Source: Endozoicomonas sp. G2_2
GTDB taxonomy: Bacteria > Pseudomonadota > Gammaproteobacteria > Nevskiales > Salinisphaeraceae
Assembly: GCF_017744135.1 (NCBI RefSeq)
Contig: NZ_JAGHQU010000001.1
Coordinates: forward strand, 248,001 to 312,000
Reading direction: 5' to 3'
DNA length: 64,000 nt
The position numbers and the translations under genes are program-made. Below the pieces are notes generated by a model that did no database searches, was not told the origin of the DNA, and saw only the letters and a program-made list of their open reading frames with translations. This document shows positions 53,117-61,148 of this stretch, piece by piece; the first letter of the stretch is position 1; each line of letters begins with the position of its first letter.

Positions 53117-53839
53117 TCAGGCGGCGCCCAGGTGGTAGAGACGGTTGTTGGCAAAGCCGCGGGCGTTTTCCTCGCAGTGCTGCCAGCAGACGTCGTTCTC
53201 GTCCGGCGGCGGCGCGGTGCCGAGGGCGATATCCACGCCGCGCTTGGGGTATTCGCGGGCCGGGTCGAGCGGGTGCGGGCAGGTGTGCAGGGCCACGAGC
53301 GTGTCCATCTCGAAGCGCAAGGTGACCGAATCGCCGGCCTTGCAGTGGCCGGGCACGAACGACAGGTTGCCCTCGTCGTCGGCCGCGATCTTCGAAAACA
53401 GATTCAGGTTCGCTGCGAGGTCACGCTTGCCGAGCCCGTACTTGGCCAGCTCGATCAGAAAGCTGTCGTGGCCGGTCTGGGTGCGGTCGTTGAGCGCGGC
53501 CTGGAAGCTGACCGGCTGCCAGCCTTTTTCGATGAGATGGCGTTCGTGCAGGTTGCCGCCGACGGCGTCGTGCCAGCCCAGATCGTCCTCGATGATCGAG
53601 GCGAAGATACGGCCCATGTCCGAGTACAGACAGTTGCCGCGAGTGAGCTTGAAGGTGTGCTGGCACTTGAGCGTATCCGGCAGGTTGAGCCGTTCCAGCA
53701 GGTTTTCCGGGTTGTACATGAGCATGCCGACGTTGGTATCCGGCGCGCTCGCGGTAAGCGTCATGGTGGTGCCGCGACGCAGGCGCAGCGACCAGTGCTG
53801 GCCGCCGGGCAGGTGGGTCTGATAGGCGGGTTCGCTCAC
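53117..53839 (-). CDS. DUF1989 urea-carboxylase-associated protein 1 (carboxyguanidine deiminase subunit)
   Basis: 240 residues from a GTG at 53839 that overlaps the ATPase gene stop (GTGA), so it is translationally coupled. DUF1989 blocks: [59 protein letters not shown], and [13 protein letters not shown]. It is expected to be the other subunit of carboxyguanidine deiminase, acting right after the carboxylase. It was long annotated only as urea-amidolyase-associated. Confidence 0.93.
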   Translation of the reverse strand: MSEPAYQTHLPGGQHWSLRLRRGTTMTLTASAPDTNVGMLMYNPENLLERLNLPDTLKCQHTFKLTRGNCLYSDMGRIFASIIEDDLGWHDAVGGNLHERHLIEKGWQPVSFQAALNDRTQTGHDSFLIELAKYGLGKRDLAANLNLFSKIAADDEGNLSFVPGHCKAGDSVTLRFEMDTLVALHTCPHPLDPAREYPKRGVDIALGTAPPPDENDVCWQHCEENARGFANNRLYHLGAA

Positions 53840-54609
53840 GATGTCATGTCCTCCTGAATTCGTTCGGCCTGGGAAGGCGCGTCCTCGCGGTTGCGTTCCA
53901 CGTCCAGGTCGTAGGTGATGGTGGCGCCATAGGCCTGTGGCGCCTGCGGGTCGTCACGCCACTTGTCGAAGACCCACACGCGCGTGCCCAGCGCGAAGGC
54001 TTCCTCGATGTCGTGGGTGATCATGAAAATGGTCAGCTTTTGTTCGCGCCAGAGCTTGCCGACGAGGTCGTGCATGTCCTGGCGGATGCCCGGGTCGAGC
54101 GCGCCGAAGGGTTCGTCCAGCAGCAGGATGCGCGGCTTCATCATCAGCGCCTGGGCGATCGCCAGACGCTGCTGCATGCCGCCGGACAGCTCGTGCGGGT
54201 ATTTGTCCAGCGCGTGCTGCAGGCCCAGCTGGGTGAGGCGTTCCAATGCCGCCTCTCGGGCCTTGCGACGGCCGGGGCCGAACAGCTTGCCGAACAGGCG
54301 CGAGCGCGACAGTTCCTCGGCGATGATGGTATTGCCGAGTACGGTGAGATGCGGGAACACCGAATATTTCTGGAACACCACACCGCGATCCGGGCCTGGC
54401 TCGCCGGGGATCGGCTTATCGTCGACGCGCAGCTGGCCCTTGGTGATCGACTCCGTGCCGAGCATCATTTTCAGAAACGTCGTCTTGCCACAGCCCGAGG
54501 CACCGACAATCGTCACGAACTCGCCGGGCTCGACGGTGAAATTGAGCCGTTCCAGCACCACGTCGTCGCCGTAGTGTTTTTCGAGGCCCTTGGCTTCTAC
54601 GAGGCTCAT
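53836..54609 (-). CDS. ABC transporter ATP-binding protein (guanidine/amine importer)
   Basis: 257 residues. Walker A GASGCGKTT, Q-loop VFQKYSVFPHLTV, signature LSGGMQQRLAIAQAL, Walker B ILLLDEPFGALD and switch His in FMITHDIEEAF. It is of the nitrate/sulfonate/taurine importer type (SsuB/TauB). The ATG at 54609 overlaps the permease stop (ATGA), and its stop overlaps the next gene's GTG, so the three genes are tightly coupled. The riboswitch context implies it powers uptake of guanidine or a guanidine-yielding compound. Confidence 0.94.
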   Translation of the reverse strand: MSLVEAKGLEKHYGDDVVLERLNFTVEPGEFVTIVGASGCGKTTFLKMMLGTESITKGQLRVDDKPIPGEPGPDRGVVFQKYSVFPHLTVLGNTIIAEELSRSRLFGKLFGPGRRKAREAALERLTQLGLQHALDKYPHELSGGMQQRLAIAQALMMKPRILLLDEPFGALDPGIRQDMHDLVGKLWREQKLTIFMITHDIEEAFALGTRVWVFDKWRDDPQAPQAYGATITYDLDVERNREDAPSQAERIQEDMTS

Positions 54610-55433
54610 GAGGCGGCCTTTTCGTCGACGTGATACCAGGGAAACGACCAGCGCGAGATCCACAGCAGGGCCTGGTCGATGATGAAGGCGAGCAAGGTGA
54701 TCCAGGCCACATAAGGCAGGATCACGTCCATGGCCAGATAGCGACGCACCAGAAAGATGCGATAGCCCAGGCCTTCCTGGGCCGCGATCGCTTCGGCCGC
54801 GATCAGGAACAGCCAGGCGCTGCCGAGCGCCAGCCGGGTGGCCGCGATCAGACGCGGCGTAAGCTGGGGCAAGAGCACGCGAATCATCACCTGCCAGGAA
54901 TTCGCGCCCAGCGTCTGTGCCTTGATGCGCTGCTCGTCCGGCAGGCGCAGGGCCTCGCCGGTGAGGTCGCGGATCAGAAACGGGGTGATGCCGATGATGA
55001 TCAGCACGATCTTGGCCATCTCGCCGGTACCGAAGGCGATGAACAGGATCGGCAGGATCGCCAGCGGCGGAATCAGCGACACCACCGTGATCAGCGGCGA
55101 GAACGGCGCCCGGAACAGCGGCAGACCTCCGCTGAACAGACCGAAGAACAGCGCCGCGAGCGCGCTGATCGCCACACCGATGCCAAGCCGCTCGAGGCTT
55201 GCAAAGGTATCCGCCCACAGCGGAATACTGCCGGTGCGCACGTTCGCCTCGGTGGCCAGCCCGTAGAAGGTCTCGCCCATGGCGGCCGGCGAGGGCAGCA
55301 GCCGGTCGTTCGGGTTCTCCGCCAGCCGCGCGCTGGACGCGCTCAGGTAGACGAAGGCGATCAGCATGAACGGCAGCAATGCCAGCGCGACGCGCGCCGG
55401 GCGCTTGGGCTTGAGATTGATCAGGCGCTTCAT
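54606..55433 (-). CDS. ABC transporter permease (guanidine/amine importer)
   Basis: 275 residues, five to six transmembrane helices, SsuC/TauC-type inner-membrane permease. The EAA loop that contacts the ATPase is EALRLPDEQRIKAQTLGANSW at about 160-180, with the conserved Gly. The N-terminus is basic (MKRLINLKPKRPARVAL) before the first helix. It is separated from the binding-protein gene by 69 nt containing a strong hairpin and coupled to the ATPase gene by ATGA. Confidence 0.94.
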   Translation of the reverse strand: MKRLINLKPKRPARVALALLPFMLIAFVYLSASSARLAENPNDRLLPSPAAMGETFYGLATEANVRTGSIPLWADTFASLERLGIGVAISALAALFFGLFSGGLPLFRAPFSPLITVVSLIPPLAILPILFIAFGTGEMAKIVLIIIGITPFLIRDLTGEALRLPDEQRIKAQTLGANSWQVMIRVLLPQLTPRLIAATRLALGSAWLFLIAAEAIAAQEGLGYRIFLVRRYLAMDVILPYVAWITLLAFIIDQALLWISRWSFPWYHVDEKAAS

Positions 55434-55462
55434 GAAGAAATCCTTGGAACGATCGGTTCGGA

Positions 55463-55490
55463 CCGGCCGCGGCCTGACAGCCGCGGCCGG
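55463..55490 (-). terminator. Intercistronic hairpin between binding protein and permease genes
   Basis: Perfect 11-bp stem CCGGCCGCGGC (55463-55473) with GCCGCGGCCGG (55480-55490), 6-nt loop, no T run. Such hairpins after binding-protein genes usually protect the upstream mRNA from 3' decay, giving more binding protein than permease. Confidence 0.6.
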
Positions 55491-55502
55491 CGGTATGCCG
55501 CT

Positions 55503-56573
55503 CTATTGCGCCTGGTCGTAGTCTTCGGTATAGCTCGGGTCGAAGCGCAGCTGCACGTTCGATTCGCTGCCGTAGACGCCGGCCGGGTTCTCGATGCCCA
55601 CGAAATCCGGCCCGGGCGCGCCGGCGCCAAGCAGGCCGTGCTTGTAGCTGAACTCGGCCACCCGCTGCATGGTGTCGAGCAGCTCCTGGCTATTCATGAG
55701 CTTCGCGGCTTCGGCCGGGTCGGTGTACAGATGCGTGGCCTCGAGCTGCTTCTTGTAGCCGGCCAGATCGGTGCCGGCGGCCTCGGCCATGGCCGACAGC
55801 GCCGGCTCGTCACCGGCGGCGATCTTGTCCATCACCTCGTACCAGGCGCCCACCAGCGCCTTGCCGAAATCCGGATTGGCGGCGAGCGTTTCGGTGTTGA
55901 CCACCATCATGTCCAGAATCTCGCGCGGGATTTCGTGCGAGGTGAATACGACATGCGCGTCCGGCATGTCGGCGATGCTCATCAGCTGCGGGTTCCACGC
56001 GGCCACCGCATCGACATCGTCGTTGGCGAACACGCCGACGATGTCGGCATCGGAGGTGTTTACCGTCTCGACGTCACGTTCGGACAGGCCCACGCTCTCC
56101 AGCGCCCGCGCCAGGAAATAGTGGGAGACGCTGAACTGCACGAGATTGACCTTGCGGCCCGCAATGTCGGCCAGGTTGTCGCTGCCCTTGAGCACGACGC
56201 CGTCGTTGCCGTCGGAATAATCGTTGATGATCAGCGCAGTGGAGTCCACGCCGCTGGCCGCAGGGAGCGTCAACGCGTCCATGTTGGTCATCGCGCAGCC
56301 GTCGACGTTGCCCGAGGTGTACTGGTTGATCGACTCGACATAGTCGTTGACCTGCACCAGGTCGATGCTGATGTCGTACTTGTCGGCCCACTTGTCGAGG
56401 ATGCCGCTGGAATCGGCATAGCTCCACGGCATCCAGCCGGCATAGATCGACCAGCACACGCTGAAGCTGTCGCGCGGGCCGCTGGCCGCGCTGGCTTGGC
56501 TCAGTGGGGACAGCGCGAGCGCGCCAATGAGCACGAGACGTGCGAGTGGGGCGATACGGGAACGGGCGGGCAT
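55503..56573 (-). CDS. ABC transporter substrate-binding protein (guanidine/amine importer)
   Basis: 356 residues with a Sec signal peptide (1-29, cleaving after ASA). The periplasmic fold of the nitrate/taurine/guanidine type shows in FSVCWSIYAGWMPWSYADSSGILDKWADKYDI and MTNMDALTLPAASGVDSTALI. It is the first gene behind the guanidine-I riboswitch; GGAGG lies four bases before the ATG. It should deliver guanidine or a related nitrogen compound to the permease. The mature protein is acidic. Confidence 0.93.
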   Translation of the reverse strand: MPARSRIAPLARLVLIGALALSPLSQASAASGPRDSFSVCWSIYAGWMPWSYADSSGILDKWADKYDISIDLVQVNDYVESINQYTSGNVDGCAMTNMDALTLPAASGVDSTALIINDYSDGNDGVVLKGSDNLADIAGRKVNLVQFSVSHYFLARALESVGLSERDVETVNTSDADIVGVFANDDVDAVAAWNPQLMSIADMPDAHVVFTSHEIPREILDMMVVNTETLAANPDFGKALVGAWYEVMDKIAAGDEPALSAMAEAAGTDLAGYKKQLEATHLYTDPAEAAKLMNSQELLDTMQRVAEFSYKHGLLGAGAPGPDFVGIENPAGVYGSESNVQLRFDPSYTEDYDQAQ

Positions 56574-56635
56574 GAGGCCTCCGGTTTCGGCTGAAAAGAC
56601 GCGGGGGTACCGACAAGCAGCGCGCTGCTCGGTGA

Positions 56636-56745
56636 CCTCCCGGGCTTTTATCCCGCCGTGTAACCTGCGCCGGCGTGCCGGTCGGCAGGTCGAGTGCTCT
56701 CGGTCCAGGCGTTGCGTTCTTGAGCAACCGGAACCCTAGCGCTCC
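56636..56745 (-). ncRNA. Guanidine-I riboswitch (ykkC class) aptamer
   Basis: On the minus strand the hallmark conserved blocks appear in order: GCTAGGGTTCCGG (56740-56728), CTGGACCGAGAG (near 56708-56697), and ACACGGCGGGATAAAAGCCC (about 56662-56643) followed by GGGAGG. These are the invariant segments of the guanidine-I aptamer; spacing and the variable stem between blocks two and three fit. It lies about 65 nt upstream of the binding-protein ATG. Guanidine binding should turn on the importer-deiminase-carboxylase operon. The expression platform is not certain: no classic terminator is evident, although an imperfect ACCGA...TCGGT hairpin follows. Confidence 0.95.
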
Positions 56746-56814
56746 ATTGGAAACCTGATTGTTCGCGACAGCGCGAGCTGCCGGTACCCGTTGTACTTCG
56801 TTCACCCTGGTGGG

Positions 56815-56830
56815 TGCAGGATCCCTGCCA
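56815..56830 (-). promoter_or_regulatory. Sigma-54-type promoter of the guanidine operon
   Basis: The minus-strand sequence TGGCAGGGATCCTGCA has TGGCA at -24 and TGCA at -12 with exactly 10 nt between the invariant GG and GC. It differs from consensus at two non-invariant positions. The predicted start near 56804 leaves about 60 nt before the riboswitch. RpoN control suits a nitrogen-scavenging operon. Confidence 0.65.
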
Positions 56831-56915
56831 AATGATGTTCCAGGCGCGCAATCAGCGGGTTACGACGGGCACGCCGTGGCCGTCCACGCGTTGCTCTCTA
56901 GCCTGCGGGTGCGAT

Positions 56916-56945
56916 CGCACCAACGCGGCGCACCGAAACCGTGCA
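56916..56945 (-). promoter_or_regulatory. Tandem NtrC-like binding sites
   Basis: Two overlapping matches to TGCACC-N5-GGTGCA: CGCACC-AACGC-GGCGCA (56916-56932) and CGCACC-GAAAC-CGTGCA (56929-56945), each 10 of 12 fixed bases. They sit roughly 110-140 bp upstream of the predicted sigma-54 start, the usual NtrC enhancer distance, just after the preceding gene's stop. Confidence 0.55.
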
Positions 56946-56950
56946 GGTCG

Positions 56951-57781
56951 CTAGGGCCGGGAGCGCTCCACACGAATATGCTGGGCGCGCATATGACGAG
57001 CGAGGTCGACCAGTTCGCCAATGCTGTCAACCACGGCGTCGGGCCGGTGCGGGTGGCGCACGGTGCCGGGAAAGATCTTGTCGATCCAGTCCTGATCCCA
57101 GCCGGCGCCGTTGTAGAACACCGCCGCCACGCCGGCGCGCTTGGCGGCGACCACGTCGGTGGTGGAATCGCCCACATACCAGGTGTGCTCATCGGCTGCG
57201 CGCCCGATCTGTTCCAGCGCCTTGAGGAGCAGGTCGGGGTGCGGCTTGCGGTGTTTCACGTCGCTGCCGCAGGTCATGGTGTCGAACAGGTCCTGCCAGC
57301 CGGTGCCGTCGACGATTGCCAGCTCGTGGTTCATGAACTCGCGGTTGCGGTTGGAGATCAGCCCGAGCGTGATGTCGAGGTCGCGCAGATACTGCAGGTT
57401 CTCGCGAATGTCGGGTTCCAGCGGCGTGACTTCGCCGACGTATTTGCGATACGACTCGTCGAAAGCGCCATGCGCGCGGCGTTTGGCGTCGGGGTTGTCG
57501 CCGAACAACACTTCGAAGATGTCGGTGCGCGAGATCTTGCGTTCGGCCACGATGCGCGGATGCAGGGCGCGGTTGTCGCGCACGTACTTGACCAGCTTCG
57601 CGTCCTCGACCGTCTTGGATTCGTCCGGGGCGAGCAGTTCGTCGAGCAGGCCGAGACTCTCGAGACGCGGCAGCACGTCGTCCACGGCGTGATACATGGC
57701 GTCGTGGGTGTCGACCAGCGTGGCGTGCCAGTCGATGAGGATGGTCGTCGGTTCAGCGTGGGGCAGCTGCAGAATGCTCAT
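56951..57781 (-). CDS. HAD-superfamily hydrolase with atypical DxH motif I
   Basis: 276 residues. The HAD core is clear: motif I ILIDWHATLVDT (Asp17-Trp-His19), motif II LISNRNREF, motif III Lys in VKHRKPHPDL, and motif IV YVGDSTTDVVAA. A helical cap inserts at about 28-125. The second Asp of the usual DxD phosphatase motif is His here, so general acid-base chemistry must differ. Phosphonatases also deviate at this position (DxA). The substrate is unknown. It lies upstream of the guanidine operon on the same strand but outside its promoter, so a link is not implied. Confidence 0.85.
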   Translation of the reverse strand: MSILQLPHAEPTTILIDWHATLVDTHDAMYHAVDDVLPRLESLGLLDELLAPDESKTVEDAKLVKYVRDNRALHPRIVAERKISRTDIFEVLFGDNPDAKRRAHGAFDESYRKYVGEVTPLEPDIRENLQYLRDLDITLGLISNRNREFMNHELAIVDGTGWQDLFDTMTCGSDVKHRKPHPDLLLKALEQIGRAADEHTWYVGDSTTDVVAAKRAGVAAVFYNGAGWDQDWIDKIFPGTVRHPHRPDAVVDSIGELVDLARHMRAQHIRVERSRP

Positions 57782-57888
57782 GCGCGGCGTGTCGGCGTCG
57801 ATGAATCAAGCCGCGATTGTGCCTCATACCGGAACCCGGCGGTGTGGGCCGGCGCCCCGCAAAACACCGGGGCGCCGCCGGCGGCCGG

Positions 57889-58563
57889 TCAGCTCGGCAG
57901 GGCCCCGGACTGCTTGGCCTTGTGGGTGGAGATGGCGTCCATCAGGCCCGGTGCGAGCACGTCGTGCGGGGGCAGGCCGAGCTCGCGCAGCCGGTCACGA
58001 ATCGCGCTCATGTTGTCCGGGTTCTCGCCGGTCTCGATGATCGACGACACGAAGGCCGCGAACTGTGGCTCCGACCAGCCGGCCTCGTCCGAGAGTTCGG
58101 TATGTACGAAGTCCAGTCCGTGGAACGGATGATTCTGGTCTTCGATACGCCCGAACATGTGCACGCCACAGGCCTTGCAGGCGTGACGCTGGATCGCCGC
58201 CGATGTGTCGACGATCTCGAGCTTGTCCTCGCCGGCTTCGACGCTCACCGCGTCACGCGAGACCACGGCGATGACCGCAAAACGTGCGCCCTGGGGTTTC
58301 CAGCACTTGCTGCAGCCGCAGGCGTGGTTGTGTGCGGTCTGGGCCGCCACTTTCACCTTCACCGGGTTGCAGCTGCAATGACAGGTCAACGTGCCGCCGC
58401 CGAAGTCGTCCTTGCCCGGCTTGAAGCCTTCGTCGACCGAAGGGTGTATGGATGGCTTGCCGCTCGCGGTGAGGCCCGGGCTCCTGGGGGTCGACGGCGA
58501 ACCGCCGGGGGGCGTGTCGTTCGTGTTCTTGCCGGTGAGCGCGTCGATGATCTTCTTGAACAT
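57889..58563 (-). CDS. Glutathione-dependent formaldehyde-activating enzyme family (Gfa) protein
   Basis: 224 residues; the ATG at 58563 has AGGAG eight bases upstream. The frame begins 50 codons earlier, but without support. The Gfa/CENP-V fold has its zinc-binding cysteines: [23 protein letters not shown] and [33 protein letters not shown] and [20 protein letters not shown] match the true S-(hydroxymethyl)glutathione synthase subgroup. It combines formaldehyde with glutathione for detoxification. No glutathione-dependent formaldehyde dehydrogenase is adjacent. Confidence 0.9.
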   Translation of the reverse strand: MFKKIIDALTGKNTNDTPPGGSPSTPRSPGLTASGKPSIHPSVDEGFKPGKDDFGGGTLTCHCSCNPVKVKVAAQTAHNHACGCSKCWKPQGARFAVIAVVSRDAVSVEAGEDKLEIVDTSAAIQRHACKACGVHMFGRIEDQNHPFHGLDFVHTELSDEAGWSEPQFAAFVSSIIETGENPDNMSAIRDRLRELGLPPHDVLAPGLMDAISTHKAKQSGALPS

Positions 58564-58702
58564 GTCCCTCTCCTGCCGATGCTCGCATGGTTTTGTTCTA
58601 TTCATGCGCGCCGAATGCGTACACACGGCGGCGCCGCCCGCTGTATCGCGGGCTTCGACCACTATCGACCTGAATATGGACCCTGTCCAATAGGGATTGA
58701 TG

Positions 58703-58735
58703 GCGCCACGCATAACGGCTGGTTATGCGTGGCGC
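58703..58735. terminator. Strong hairpin downstream of prc
   Basis: Perfect 14-bp stem GCGCCACGCATAAC (58703-58716) with its complement at 58722-58735, 5-nt loop. It lies about 75 nt past the prc stop, without a T run on either side. It may mark the 3' end of the prc mRNA. Confidence 0.5.
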
Positions 58736-58808
58736 GCTTTGAGACCGGCCGTGAAATGCCGGCGGGGCGGCCAGGCACGCGCACAACGGCGGCGTGCCGA
58801 TCGGCGTC

Positions 58809-60929
58809 CTAGGCGGCGCCGGCCTGCTTGTCGCGGATGAATGCTTCGACCAGATCGAGAAGTACGCGGGCGCTTTCGGTCTGGTAGGCGTCGATCTCGT
58901 CGGGGTCGGCGCCGGGACGGGCCCCGAGCTCTTCTTCCTGCGGGCTGTCGCCTTCCTCGCTCTCCTCGAACGCCGCATAGTCCTCGAACGGGGTCTTGCC
59001 GGTCGCCTCGCGGTGCTTGTTGGCGAGTTCCAGGCTTTGCTGCTTGAGCGCTTCCTGCTCGGCCCGGCGCTCCTCGAGATTCAGCGAAACCCGTGTCTTC
59101 TCGGTCTGCTGCCGCGCGAGATGGATACGGTTGACCCGGTACTGGTAGTCGGGATCGTCCTCGACACGCATGCGATGGCCGCGCTCGAGCGTATCCATGA
59201 GCTGGGCGATCTCGTCGGAGTAGGGGAAGGTCGTGGGCTTGATGCGATCCCACGGCAGCGCGTTGGGTAGCGCGCTCTCGCCGATCTTGGTCGGGTCGAC
59301 CGCCGCGGGGAAGGTAATGTCCGGCGTCACGCCGCGGTCCTGGGTGGACTCGCCGGTTACGCGATAAAACTTCGCCTGGGTGAGCTTGATCTGGCCTTCC
59401 GACAGCGGCATGAGCGTCTGGACGGTGCCCTTGCCGAAGGTCTGGCCACCGAGCACGATCGCGCGGCCGTAGTCCTGCAGCGCGCCGGCCACGATTTCCG
59501 AAGCCGAGGCCGACAGGCGGTTGACCATGATCGCCAGCGGCCCGTCGTAGACCGGCCCGTCGTTGCGGTCGCCCAGCACCTGCACGTTGCCGTCGGCGTC
59601 TCGAATCTGGACCGCCGGCACGGAGTTCATGAACAGACCGGTCAGCTTCATGGCTTCGCCGAGGGCGCCGCCACCGTTGTTGCGCAGGTCAAGCACGATG
59701 CCCGCGAGTTCGTCGTTCTTCTTGAGCTCCTCAATGAGCTGCTTCACGTCCTTGGCCGTGCCGTTGTAGAACGAGGGCAGGGTGATGAGCCCGACCTCGA
59801 CCTGCTGACCATCGCGCTCGAGCTCGATGATCTGCTTGCGCGCGGCCTGATCCTTGAGCTCGATCTTGTCGCGCACGAGGGTGACGGTTCGCGTCTGGCT
59901 GTTGTCGGCGGGCGAGATCTGCAGGCGAACGGTCGAACCCTTTTCGCCGCGGATCAACTGCACCGTCTCGTCCAGGCGCATGCCGACCACGTCGGTGAAT
60001 TCGCCTTCCTTGCCCTGGCCGACCGCGATGATGCGATCGGTGGGCTTGAGCTTGCCGGACTTCGCTGCCGGGCCGCCGGGAATCAGGCGTACCAGCTCGG
60101 CGTAGCCGTTCTTGCTGCGCAGCTCGGCACCGATGCCCTGCAGCTGCAGGTTCATGTCGATGTTGAAATCCTCGGACCGCCGCGGCGAGAAGTAGTCCGT
60201 ATGCGGATCGTAGCTGTGCGTGTACGCGTCCATGTACGCCGAGAAGGCATCCATGGGCTCGGTCTGGCGCAGCTGCTTGAGTTCGTTGGAATAGCGCTGG
60301 GTCAGGCGTTTCTCGATCTCGGCGGTGTCGAGTTCGTTGAGCTTGAGATTAATGACCTGGTTTTCCAGCTGCTGTGTCCACAGCGCTTCGCGTTCGGCCG
60401 CCGTCGCCGGCCAGGGCGCGTTTTCGCGGTCGACGTCGAAGCTCTCGTCGTCGTCGAGGTTGAGGCTTTCGATGCCCTGCTCGATACGGGCCAGTGCCCA
60501 CTGATCGATCTGGATGCGGCGCTTCTGATAGGTGTTGTAGATATCGAAGGCCGCGCGCGTCTGACCTTCCTTGAGTTCGTCGTCCAGGGCGTGGGCGTAC
60601 TTGTCGCGCAGGCGTTCGATGTCTTCCTGCAGGAAAACGCCGCGCGTGCCGTCGAGTTCCTCGAGATACGCGTTGAAGAATTTCTCCGAGAACGCGTCGT
60701 CGAGCTTCACCTTGTTGTAGTGGTTTTCCTGCAGTTGCTTGACGATCTCGCGGTCGATCTCGTCCTGGTTGGATTCGGGCACCAGCGGGGTGTAGCCCTC
60801 CGCCGTGCCGCCGCCCGCGTCCGGTACCGGCTCGGGGTCGGCGGGGGAATCCGCCGCGCAGCCGGATTGCGCGAAGACGAACAGGGCGATCAGAAGAAAC
60901 AGTGCAAGCTTGCGCATGAAGGAACTCAT
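58809..60929 (-). CDS. prc: Carboxy-terminal (tail-specific) protease Prc
   Basis: 706 residues, close to E. coli Prc (682). It has a lipoprotein-like signal (FLLIALFVFAQSGC, Cys at about 23), so it may be membrane-anchored in the periplasm. Order: N-terminal helical domain (45-240), PDZ domain (around 255-330, GIGAELRSKNGYAELVRLIPGGPA), and protease core with Ser in LSASASEIVAGALQDYGRA and Lys in GGQTFGKGTVQTL. The C-terminal DUF3340-type helical domain ends near 690. It degrades or trims periplasmic proteins such as murein hydrolases. An ATG four codons in (60917) is an alternative start. Confidence 0.95.
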   Translation of the reverse strand: MSSFMRKLALFLLIALFVFAQSGCAADSPADPEPVPDAGGGTAEGYTPLVPESNQDEIDREIVKQLQENHYNKVKLDDAFSEKFFNAYLEELDGTRGVFLQEDIERLRDKYAHALDDELKEGQTRAAFDIYNTYQKRRIQIDQWALARIEQGIESLNLDDDESFDVDRENAPWPATAAEREALWTQQLENQVINLKLNELDTAEIEKRLTQRYSNELKQLRQTEPMDAFSAYMDAYTHSYDPHTDYFSPRRSEDFNIDMNLQLQGIGAELRSKNGYAELVRLIPGGPAAKSGKLKPTDRIIAVGQGKEGEFTDVVGMRLDETVQLIRGEKGSTVRLQISPADNSQTRTVTLVRDKIELKDQAARKQIIELERDGQQVEVGLITLPSFYNGTAKDVKQLIEELKKNDELAGIVLDLRNNGGGALGEAMKLTGLFMNSVPAVQIRDADGNVQVLGDRNDGPVYDGPLAIMVNRLSASASEIVAGALQDYGRAIVLGGQTFGKGTVQTLMPLSEGQIKLTQAKFYRVTGESTQDRGVTPDITFPAAVDPTKIGESALPNALPWDRIKPTTFPYSDEIAQLMDTLERGHRMRVEDDPDYQYRVNRIHLARQQTEKTRVSLNLEERRAEQEALKQQSLELANKHREATGKTPFEDYAAFEESEEGDSPQEEELGARPGADPDEIDAYQTESARVLLDLVEAFIRDKQAGAA

Positions 60930-61148
60930 TGATTGGCTGAATCGGCAGCCCGTTGCGTACCCATCCGCAGGCCGCGCCCGGACGATTGCGCGAATTTCCA
61001 GGGCGCTGCCGCAGATTTATCGTGTACCGGCATTATCGCGCGCCGGTTTCACGATACACGAATTTTTCCCCTGTACCGGAGCGGAAGAATACGGATCTTT
61101 TGTCTGAATGCATCGCTTATTTACCGGACAACGGTCAAGCTGCGCCGT

